Positions 9,055 through 16,329 of a stretch of 64,000 nucleotides of DNA are shown piece after piece. Within the stretch, counting starts at the first letter, position 1. Each line of letters begins with the position of its first letter. The stretch is taken from NCBI RefSeq assembly GCF_040219215.1, contig NZ_JAVJSX010000022.1, forward strand, positions 248,001 through 312,000, written 5' to 3'. The notes under the pieces are model-generated. The model ran no database searches. It saw only the letters and a program-made list of their open reading frames with translations, and was not told where the DNA came from. Source of the DNA: Thalassobaculum_A sp040219215 (GTDB lineage Bacteria > Pseudomonadota > Alphaproteobacteria > Thalassobaculales > Thalassobaculaceae). Made by a program: the position numbers and the translations under genes.

Positions 9055-11157
9055 ATGAGCGATACCGCTGCCCGTCCGGTCGTGGCGCAGGGCGCCAGCG
9101 ACATCGGCCACCACAGCCCGCTGGACGGGGGTTTCCCGTCCTCCCTGGAAGGCCGTCTGCTGTTCTGGATCGCGTTCGTCTTCTCGGCATTCCAGATCGC
9201 GACCGCGGCCCATGTGATCGATCTTCCGAGCCAGATCACCCGCGCGATCCATGTCGGCTTCCTGGTCATGCTGACCTTTCCGCTGGTCAGCCTCGGTCGT
9301 GGCTGGACGACCGGAGGCCGCACGGTTGCCTGGATGCTCGGTCTCGCCGGCCTGGCCGTCGCGATCTACCAATGGGTCGAATACAACCCGCTGCTGCTGC
9401 GCGCCGGCGACCCGCTGCCGATCGACCTGGTGTTCGGCGTCGTTGCCCTGGCGACCGTGTTCCTGGCCGCGCTCGCGGTGATGGGGCCGGCCCTGCCGAT
9501 CATTGCCGGCGCCTTCCTGCTGTACTGCCTGTTCGGCCAGTACCTGCCGGCGCCGTTCGATCATCGCGGCTACGACTTCCTGCAGGTCATCGACCACATG
9601 GCCTACGGCACCGAGGGGATCTACGGCATCCCGATCTTCGTGTCGTCGACCTACATCTTCCTGTTCATCCTGTTCGGCGCCTTCCTGGAGAAGGCCGGGA
9701 TGATCAAGCTGTTCACCGACGTGGCCATGGGGCTGGTCGGCCATGCCCGCGGCGGCGGCGCCAAGGTGGCGGTGGTGTCGTCCGGGCTGATGGGCACGAT
9801 CTCCGGCTCGGGCGTTGCCAACGTGGTGGCGACCGGTCAGTTCACCATCCCGCTGATGAAGCGGTTCGGCTACCGTCCGGCGTTCGCCGGAGGGGTCGAG
9901 GCGACCGCGTCGATGGGCGGCCAGATCATGCCGCCGGTGATGGGGGCGGTCGCCTTCATCATGGCCGAAACCCTCGGCGTTCCCTATTTCGAGGTCGTCC
10001 AGGCGGCGATCATCCCGGCGATCCTGTACTTCGCCTCGGCGTTCTGGGTGGTGCACCTGGAGGCCGGCAAGCATGGACTGCTTGGCCTGCCGAAGAACGA
10101 GCTGCCGTCGGTGATCGACGCGCTCCGACGGTACTGGTACCTGCTGCTGCCGCTGGTGGCGCTCGTCTACCTGCTGTTCTCCGGGTACACCCCGCTGTAC
10201 GCCGGTACCGTCGGCCTGGCGCTGACGGTGCTGCTGATCCTGGGTGGTTCGGTCGCGCTCGGGTTCTCGTCGACGGCGCTGCGCACGGTGTTCTGGCTGT
10301 GCCTGGGCATCGTGGCCAGCGCGTTCCTGCAGTGGGGCATGCCCGTCATCATTGCCGCGGTGGCGCTGTTGATCCTCTGGAACGGCGTCACCAAGGGCGG
10401 CCGCACCACCTTGGCGCTGTGCCGCGACAGCCTGGCCGACGGCGCCAAGACCGCCCTTCCGGTCGGCGTCGCCTGCGCGATCGTCGGAATCATCATCGGC
10501 ACCATGACCCTGACCGGTGCCGCCAACACCTTCGGGCAGTACATCGTGTCGGTCGGTGACAAGAGCCTGTTCCTGTCACTGCTCCTCACCATGGTGACCT
10601 GCCTGGTGCTCGGCATGGGCATTCCGACCATCCCGAACTACATCATCACCTCATCGATCGCCGGTCCCGCGCTGCTGAAGCTCGGCGTACCGCTGATGGT
10701 CTCGCACATGTTCGTGTTCTACTTCGGGATCCTGGCCGACCTGACGCCGCCGGTGGCGCTGGCCTGTTTCGCGGCAGCGCCGATCGCGCGGGCCAGCGGA
10801 CTGAAGATCTCGTTCGAAGCCATCAAGGTGGCGACCGCCGGGTTCGTGATCCCGTTCATGGCGGTCTACACCCCGGCCCTGATGCTGCAGGACGGCGGAC
10901 CGCTGTCGGAGGCCTTCGGTTACCCGGTCGCGGTGGCCTACATCCTGTTCAAGACCGCGCTCGCAATCGGGCTGTGGGGTGCTGCGGTGATCGGCTTCCT
11001 GCGGATCCGCATGGTGGCCTGGGAACGGGTGATGGCGACCCTGGCGGCGTTCTTCTTGATCGCCGCCCTGCCCATCACCGACGAGATCGGCTTCGCGCTC
11101 GCCGCGCTATCGCTTGCCGGACACTGGTGGCGGAGCCGGCCGGTGGCGGTTGCCTAA
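9055..11157 (+). CDS. TRAP transporter permease, fused small and large subunits (4TM/12TM)
   Basis: A 700-residue, very hydrophobic inner-membrane protein. The N-terminal third corresponds to the four-helix DctQ-like subunit and the rest to the DctM-like large subunit, with the conserved GTISGSGVANVVATGQFTIP and TASMGGQIMPPVMGAVAF segments. This fused form is the normal partner of TAXI binding proteins and uses an ion gradient. A ribosome site (GGGGGAG) precedes the ATG. It is co-transcribed with the TAXI gene and ends in a four-base head-on overlap with the dehydrogenase on the other strand. Confidence 0.93.
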   Translation: MSDTAARPVVAQGASDIGHHSPLDGGFPSSLEGRLLFWIAFVFSAFQIATAAHVIDLPSQITRAIHVGFLVMLTFPLVSLGRGWTTGGRTVAWMLGLAGLAVAIYQWVEYNPLLLRAGDPLPIDLVFGVVALATVFLAALAVMGPALPIIAGAFLLYCLFGQYLPAPFDHRGYDFLQVIDHMAYGTEGIYGIPIFVSSTYIFLFILFGAFLEKAGMIKLFTDVAMGLVGHARGGGAKVAVVSSGLMGTISGSGVANVVATGQFTIPLMKRFGYRPAFAGGVEATASMGGQIMPPVMGAVAFIMAETLGVPYFEVVQAAIIPAILYFASAFWVVHLEAGKHGLLGLPKNELPSVIDALRRYWYLLLPLVALVYLLFSGYTPLYAGTVGLALTVLLILGGSVALGFSSTALRTVFWLCLGIVASAFLQWGMPVIIAAVALLILWNGVTKGGRTTLALCRDSLADGAKTALPVGVACAIVGIIIGTMTLTGAANTFGQYIVSVGDKSLFLSLLLTMVTCLVLGMGIPTIPNYIITSSIAGPALLKLGVPLMVSHMFVFYFGILADLTPPVALACFAAAPIARASGLKISFEAIKVATAGFVIPFMAVYTPALMLQDGGPLSEAFGYPVAVAYILFKTALAIGLWGAAVIGFLRIRMVAWERVMATLAAFFLIAALPITDEIGFALAALSLAGHWWRSRPVAVA

Positions 11158-12134
11158 CCCGGTCGGTGGTCGGCGAGGTACTGCCGCACGATCGTGTCGA
11201 AGTCCGGATCGGGTTGCAGCGGTGGATCCAGGTCCATCGCCGTAACGAACTCGCGCGGCCAGCCGTCCACCACTGCCTGAATGGCGGGCACGGGATCAAC
11301 CGTCACGCATCCGGCGGCCGCCGGGCCCGCCACCCGGCCAAGGGCGGCAATCATCTCGTCGACGGATACCGTGAGGCCGGGTTGGTTGACCGCCCTGCTG
11401 CTGCCGAACGCCGACGCCGGGGCGTCGTGCAACCGGACCAGGTTCCGCGCAATCCGCTGGACCGAGGCCACCGGAAACCGGGTGAAACCGGAGACCGGCG
11501 ACACCGCCGGCCTGCCTGACAGCGGTTCGCGTACCAGTGACGCGAGCCGGTCGGACACCGCCTGGGTTGGCGCGCCCGGCCGGACCAGCACGATCGGCAA
11601 CCGCAGGGCTCGTCCGTCCACGAAGCCGTGGCGGCTGTAGTCGTTGATCAACAGTTCGGTGACCGACTTGGCCGTCCCGTAGGAAGTCTGCGGGGTCTGT
11701 ACCTGGCTGTCGGAGACCCGGTCCGGCAGATCACCGCCGAACACGGCGATCGAACTGGCATAGACGAAACGGGTCCCTGGCTTCAGTTGGCGACAGGCTT
11801 CCAGCATCCGCAACGGCAGGTGCAGGTTGACCGCCCAGCCGGAATCCGGGTCGGTCTCGGCGTCGATCGTCAGTGTGGCCGCCAGGTGAAACAGGCTGTC
11901 GACCCCGTCGCCCATAACCCGGGCCAGGAATCCGTCGTCGCACAGATCCCCGGCGAATGATGCAACCTGGACCGGCTCGCTGCGTGGTCCGTCGAACGGC
12001 GCACGGTCGACCAGGATCAGTTCGGTGATCGCGGAGGGCGCGCCGTCCGGACCCGCGAGCGTTCCGCGTTCCAGCAGGACCTTGGTGAGCTGGCGGCCGA
12101 TGAATCCTGCCGCCCCGGTAACCAACACGCGCAT
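11154..12134 (-). CDS. denD: DenD-like NAD-dependent sugar-acid dehydrogenase (SDR family)
   Basis: A 326-residue extended short-chain dehydrogenase/epimerase. The Rossmann motif is TGAAGFIGRQL, and the catalytic residues are Ser128 (YASSIAVFG) with Tyr152 and Lys156 (SYGTAK). The overall pattern, including RLPIVLVRPGAPTQAVSDR and the C-terminal DPDFDTIVRQYL, resembles D-erythronate dehydrogenase DenD, which oxidises D-erythronate to the 2-keto acid. A plain sugar epimerase is the alternative. The ATG at 12134 is chosen over upstream codons because it begins the nucleotide-binding strand. The nearby TRAP system could import a sugar acid, but that is inference. Confidence 0.7.
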   Translation of the reverse strand: MRVLVTGAAGFIGRQLTKVLLERGTLAGPDGAPSAITELILVDRAPFDGPRSEPVQVASFAGDLCDDGFLARVMGDGVDSLFHLAATLTIDAETDPDSGWAVNLHLPLRMLEACRQLKPGTRFVYASSIAVFGGDLPDRVSDSQVQTPQTSYGTAKSVTELLINDYSRHGFVDGRALRLPIVLVRPGAPTQAVSDRLASLVREPLSGRPAVSPVSGFTRFPVASVQRIARNLVRLHDAPASAFGSSRAVNQPGLTVSVDEMIAALGRVAGPAAAGCVTVDPVPAIQAVVDGWPREFVTAMDLDPPLQPDPDFDTIVRQYLADHRPG

Positions 12135-12258
12135 CGCCGTCTCCCGAATCCACGTTCCGGTTCTGGCACGAGCGCTCGAACGCGTGCAACGGGCGGCTGC
12201 ACCCGGGTTGCCCATGTGCGATACCGTTGCACAGCGACACCCGCCGACGGACCCGACG

Positions 12259-13887
12259 ATGACCGACCAACCCCGCATCGGTGCCGATACCGTGCCCGCA
12301 CCCGACGACTGCGTTCTGCGCTGCCTGCTGGACAGGCGGGCCCGCGCCGATCCGGAGCGGACGTTCGTCCGATTCTGGCGCGGCGAAGCCTGGAGCTATG
12401 CGCAAACGCTCGACCGGGTCCGGCGGCGCGCGACGGCGCTGCACGACGCCGGCGTGCGGCAGGGCGACCACGTGCTGTGCTGGATGGGCAACGGCCCCGA
12501 CCTGCTGGCCACCTGGTTCGCCGTCAACTACCTCGGCGCGGTCTATGTGCCGCTCAACACCGCCGCCAAGGGCCGCCCGCTGGCCCACATCCTGAACAAC
12601 GCCGACGCCCGGCTGATGATCGCCCATCCAGCCCTGCTCGGACGCCTAGCCGATGTCGAGCGCGGTGCGTTGCGGACAATCCTGGTGGCCGGGCAGGACC
12701 CGGAGCCTGTTCCCGCAGTCGATGGGTTGGCGGTCGATCGCATCTCGGATCCGGCCGAGGCGCGGGCCGGCGCGCTGGCGTTGGAACGTCCGATCGAGCC
12801 GTGGGACATCCAGGCGATCATGTACACCTCCGGGACCACCGGGAACGCCAAGGGCGTGCTGTTCTCCTACGTCCAGCACTACACCATGGGCCCGGAGGCC
12901 ATGGAGGCGATCGACGCCGAGGACTGTTGCCTGATCGCCGGCCCGATCTTCCACTGCGGCAGCACGCTCTACGTCTACGCCATGCTGGCCAAGGGCGGCA
13001 CGATGGCGATGATCCCGGAGTTCCGCACCGCCGATTTCTGGACCGCGGTGCGCGAGACCGGCAGCACGGTGGTCCTGCTGCTCGGCGTGATGGCCAGCTT
13101 CCTGCTCAAGGCACCCCCGCGCGATACGGATCGGTCGCATCCGCTGCGGAAGGCCTACATCGTACCGTTCGGCGACGACGCCCAGGCGTTCCGGAACCGC
13201 TTCGGCGTCGATCTCTATACGGTCTACAACATGACCGAGATCTCCAGCCCGCTGATCGCCGGTCCGGGGATCACCGAGGCGGGACTGGCCGGAACGCCAC
13301 GCGCGCCGTTCGAATTGCGCGTCGTCGACCCTAACGACATGGCGGTTCCGACGGGCGCCGTCGGCGAACTGGTGGTCCGCTCGCACCGGCCGTGGGCGCT
13401 GTTCAGCGGTTATTACAACAATCCGGACGCGACGGTGGCGGCAACCCGGAACGGATGGTTCCACACCGGCGACGCCTTTCGGATCGACGAGGCCGGCCGG
13501 TTCTTCTTCGTCGACCGGCTGAAGGACGTGATCCGTCGGCGCGGCGAGAACATCTCGTCGTTCGAACTGGAGGCCGAGATCACCGCCCATCCGAAGATCA
13601 AGGAAGCCGTGGCCGTCGCGGTGCCCAGCGCCGTCAGCGAGGACGAGGTCCTGGCGGTGGTCACCCCGCTGGATGGCCACACCGTGGATCCGGCCGAGCT
13701 GACCGAGTTCCTGGCCGAACGCATCGCCCACTACATGGTCCCGCGCTACATCCGGATCGTCGCGGATCTGCCGAAGACCGCGAGCGGCAAGCTGCAGAAG
13801 CACGTGCTGCGCTCCGACGGCGTGACCGCGGACACCTGGGACCGGGAGACCGCCGGGATGCGGATCAAGCGCGAAGCGTTGAGCTGA
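12259..13887 (+). CDS. AMP-dependent acyl-CoA synthetase (CaiC-like)
   Basis: A 542-residue ANL-superfamily ligase that would activate a carboxylate to its AMP ester and then its CoA thioester. Visible motifs are the phosphate loop YTSGTTGNAKG near residue 190, YNMTEISSP, GWFHTGDAF, the hinge RLKDVIRRRGENIS, and the C-terminal catalytic lysine in KTASGKLQK. It most resembles crotonobetaine/carnitine-type ligases; the substrate cannot be read from sequence. It is divergent from the DenD-like gene with 124 bases between them and is followed closely by two methyltransferase-fold genes on the same strand. Confidence 0.88.
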   Translation: MTDQPRIGADTVPAPDDCVLRCLLDRRARADPERTFVRFWRGEAWSYAQTLDRVRRRATALHDAGVRQGDHVLCWMGNGPDLLATWFAVNYLGAVYVPLNTAAKGRPLAHILNNADARLMIAHPALLGRLADVERGALRTILVAGQDPEPVPAVDGLAVDRISDPAEARAGALALERPIEPWDIQAIMYTSGTTGNAKGVLFSYVQHYTMGPEAMEAIDAEDCCLIAGPIFHCGSTLYVYAMLAKGGTMAMIPEFRTADFWTAVRETGSTVVLLLGVMASFLLKAPPRDTDRSHPLRKAYIVPFGDDAQAFRNRFGVDLYTVYNMTEISSPLIAGPGITEAGLAGTPRAPFELRVVDPNDMAVPTGAVGELVVRSHRPWALFSGYYNNPDATVAATRNGWFHTGDAFRIDEAGRFFFVDRLKDVIRRRGENISSFELEAEITAHPKIKEAVAVAVPSAVSEDEVLAVVTPLDGHTVDPAELTEFLAERIAHYMVPRYIRIVADLPKTASGKLQKHVLRSDGVTADTWDRETAGMRIKREALS

Positions 13888-13934
13888 ACCGGATGCTAAG
13901 GTCCGGCGAGGCCCGGACAACGGAAGCGGATCGA

Positions 13935-14660
13935 ATGAGCGCGCTCTTCAAGGAACTCGACTACCGCGAGACGCCGATCGGTGCGCTCAGCCTGCGCCGG
14001 CGGCGCGAGCTCTCGCTCGGGGTCGACGTTTTCGAAATCAAGCTGGGCGACGAGTTCCTCATGTCCAGCCTGTTCACCGCATCGGAAATCGAGCTGGCCA
14101 GGCTGGGCTTGGCCGATCTGTCCGGGACCGGGCTTGAGGTCGTGGTCGGCGGCCTCGGCCTCGGCTACACCGCGCTGGCCGTGCTCCAGCACGCTGCGGT
14201 CGGCTCCCTGGTGGTGGTCGATGCGCTCGAAGCCGTCATCGACTGGCATCGCGACGGTCTGTTGCCGCTGGGCGCCGAGCTCACCGCCGATCCACGCTGC
14301 CGCTTCGTGCACGGCGATTTCTTCGCGCTGGCCGCCTCCGGTGACGGGTTCGATGCCGACGCACCGCGCCGGCGGTTCGACGCCATCCTGGTCGACATCG
14401 ACCACTCGCCGGAGTTCCTGCTCGATGCCGGGAACGCCGCGTTCTACCAGCCAGAGGGACTGCGCAAGCTTGCGGCCCATCTGAAGCCTGGAGGGGTGTT
14501 CGGACTGTGGTCGAACGAACGGCCCGACGAGGCCTTCACCGCGCGGCTTGCCGCGATCTTCGCCGAGGCGCGGGCCGAGCCGGTCACGTTCCACAATCCG
14601 CTGCAGGACCGGGAGTTCACGCAAACCGTCTACCTTGCGCGAACGCCGCGCGACGGATGA
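13935..14660 (+). CDS. Spermidine synthase-like methyltransferase-fold protein
   Basis: A 241-residue Rossmann-fold protein of the spermidine synthase/methyltransferase group. The nucleotide-binding glycines are in VVGGLGLGYTALAVL, followed by an acidic residue at the end of strand 2 (VVVDALEAVIDWH) and a later DAILVDIDHSPEF. It lacks the full set of aminopropyltransferase signatures I would expect, so the reaction is uncertain. The ATG at 13935 is preferred to an in-frame ATG at 13893 because GGAAG precedes it and the conserved part begins there (MSALFKELDYRETPIG). Its stop overlaps the next start (ATGA). Confidence 0.7.
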   Translation: MSALFKELDYRETPIGALSLRRRRELSLGVDVFEIKLGDEFLMSSLFTASEIELARLGLADLSGTGLEVVVGGLGLGYTALAVLQHAAVGSLVVVDALEAVIDWHRDGLLPLGAELTADPRCRFVHGDFFALAASGDGFDADAPRRRFDAILVDIDHSPEFLLDAGNAAFYQPEGLRKLAAHLKPGGVFGLWSNERPDEAFTARLAAIFAEARAEPVTFHNPLQDREFTQTVYLARTPRDG

Positions 14661-15325
14661 CGGCAACAGGACCGGCCGGCGCCGCGACGCCGACGCCCTG
14701 CCCGGTCTGCCGGTCGACGGGCCCGGTGCCGTTCCGATCCATCGACGGCCGTGACTACTGGCGGTGCGCGGCCTGCGAAGCGACGTTCCTCGATCCACGT
14801 CAAAGGCCGCTTCGGGCGGACGAGCACGCCCACTATTACAACCACGAGAACCATCCGGACGATCCGCGCTACCGGAAGTTCTTGTCGGCATTGGTCGATC
14901 CACTGCTGGCCCGGCTCGGAGCCGGCCGGAGCGGCCTCGATTATGGCTGCGGATCCGGGTCGGCTGCAGTGGCCATGCTGCGCGAAGCGGGCCACGAGGT
15001 GGCGCAGTATGACCCCTGCTTCCACCCGGACCGAACGGCGCTCGACCGGTCCTATGACTTCATCACCTGCACAGAAACGGCGGAGCATTTCCATCATCCC
15101 GCAGACGAGTTCGACCGGTTCGACCGCATGCTTCGACCCGGCGGATGGCTGGCGGTAATGACCTGCTTCCAGACCGACGATGCCCAGTTTGAACAATGGC
15201 ACTATCGCCGGGACCCGACCCACGTCGTGTTTTACCGCGAGCACACCCTGCGCCGGATCGCCGTCCACCACGGCTGGTGCTGCAGCATTCCGGTAAAGGA
15301 TGTCGCCCTGATGCAAAAGCCGTGA
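14657..15325 (+). CDS. Class I SAM-dependent methyltransferase with N-terminal zinc ribbon
   Basis: A 222-residue protein. The first ~35 residues hold two CxxC pairs (CPVC and CAAC), suggesting a small zinc ribbon. A methyltransferase domain follows with the SAM glycine motif LDYGCGSGSAAVAML and a post-motif FITCTETAEHFHHP. The substrate is unknown. It is translationally coupled to the upstream spermidine synthase-like gene and probably ends the operon that starts with the acyl-CoA synthetase. Confidence 0.8.
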   Translation: MTATGPAGAATPTPCPVCRSTGPVPFRSIDGRDYWRCAACEATFLDPRQRPLRADEHAHYYNHENHPDDPRYRKFLSALVDPLLARLGAGRSGLDYGCGSGSAAVAMLREAGHEVAQYDPCFHPDRTALDRSYDFITCTETAEHFHHPADEFDRFDRMLRPGGWLAVMTCFQTDDAQFEQWHYRRDPTHVVFYREHTLRRIAVHHGWCCSIPVKDVALMQKP

Positions 15326-15340
15326 ACGGGCTTCCAGCCA

Positions 15341-15392
15341 GCAGGGACACGTGATCACAAACCTTTGTGCGCCAAACTGCAGAAGTCCCTGC
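15341..15392. promoter_or_regulatory. Nested inverted repeats upstream of the pel operon
   Basis: GCAGGGAC (15341-15348) is perfectly mirrored by GTCCCTGC (15385-15392), and inside lies a second perfect inverted repeat CACAAA-CC-TTTGTG (15356-15369). The AT-rich stretch that follows, up to the first pel gene, is where a promoter would be expected. The nested arrangement could be an operator for a dimeric regulator, an RNA structure, or the end of the upstream transcript. No clear -35/-10 pair was found. Confidence 0.4.
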
Positions 15393-15456
15393 AAAGCCGG
15401 TCAGTAAATGTTAATCATGTTTCGATAGTCTGGTTCTACAGAACGGTAGGATCCAC

Positions 15457-16329
15457 ATGCCCATGATCACTCGACGCAACTTCCTGAACACCTCGCTGGC
15501 GACTGCGGCTCTGTCGACGGCCCGTACGGTGCCGGCTACGGCTCAAGCGAATGCCACGCTCAAATGGACGGTCTATTACGCCAACGACCTGCCGGCGAGC
15601 GCGTTCGAGGACTATGACCTTCTGATCTTCGACCATGCGGCCCACCCGGACCTGACGCCGCTGAAGGACGCCGGCAAGCAGGTGTTCGGCTACATCAGCC
15701 TCGGCGAGGTCGCGCAGGATCGTCCCTACTACGCCGACATCAAAGCGCTCGGCATACTGCGCGACGAGAACACAAGCTGGCCCGGCAGCTACTTCATCGA
15801 CGTTCGGGACAGCCGCTGGGTCAAGATGGTGATCGAGGAGCTGGTGCCGCTGGTTCTGCACCGCGGCTTCGATGGCCTGTTTCTGGACACTCTCGACAAT
15901 CCGCCGGAACTGGAGCGTCGCGACCCCCAGAAGAATGCCGGCATGACGGATTCCGCGACCCGCTTGGTCAAGGCACTCAAGCTCCACTACCCCAAGGTCC
16001 CGCTCATTCTCAACCGCGGGTACGAAATGCTCCCGAAGCTGGCGGGAGTCGTAGACTACGTATTGGGTGAGTCGGTGTTCGCGGACTATGACTTCACGGC
16101 CAAGACGTACCAACGGGTACCGACCGACCTTTATCGCGAGCAGGTTGCCATCTTGAAGCAGACCCAGACCGCAACGCCGCCGCCAACGGTTCTGACACTC
16201 GACTACTGGGATCCTGCCGACAAGGCCGGGATCGCGGCGATCTATGCCGAGCAGCGCCGGAACGGTTTCCATCCCTACGTTGCGACCGTCGAGCTCGACA
16301 AGCTGGTGCCGGAGCCACCGGCGGGATGA
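15457..16329 (+). CDS. pelA: Pel locus GH114 endo-alpha-1,4-polygalactosaminidase (PelA hydrolase domain as a separate protein)
   Basis: A 290-residue exported GH114 hydrolase equivalent to the N-terminal glycoside hydrolase domain of Pseudomonas PelA, which cleaves the GalN/GalNAc polymer Pel. Conserved stretches are GYISLGEVAQD, the acidic strand GLFLDTLDNP and NRGYEMLP. The N-terminus (ITRRNFLNTSL, then an Ala-rich stretch) looks like a twin-arginine signal, so it probably acts in the periplasm. In P. aeruginosa hydrolase and deacetylase are one chain; here the deacetylase is the next gene, overlapping by four bases (ATGA). The ATG at 15457 follows AGGA; an in-frame ATG at 15463 is possible. 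Confidence 0.85.
   Translation: MPMITRRNFLNTSLATAALSTARTVPATAQANATLKWTVYYANDLPASAFEDYDLLIFDHAAHPDLTPLKDAGKQVFGYISLGEVAQDRPYYADIKALGILRDENTSWPGSYFIDVRDSRWVKMVIEELVPLVLHRGFDGLFLDTLDNPPELERRDPQKNAGMTDSATRLVKALKLHYPKVPLILNRGYEMLPKLAGVVDYVLGESVFADYDFTAKTYQRVPTDLYREQVAILKQTQTATPPPTVLTLDYWDPADKAGIAAIYAEQRRNGFHPYVATVELDKLVPEPPAG

Noticed and set aside
2304..10074. Very long open reading frames on the minus strand opposite dnaE2, dctB, dctD and the TRAP genes (e.g. 2304-4442, 4541-6682, 7393-10074)
   Set aside because: They mirror well-identified plus-strand genes, have no recognisable domains, and are expected in high-GC DNA where antisense frames stay open.
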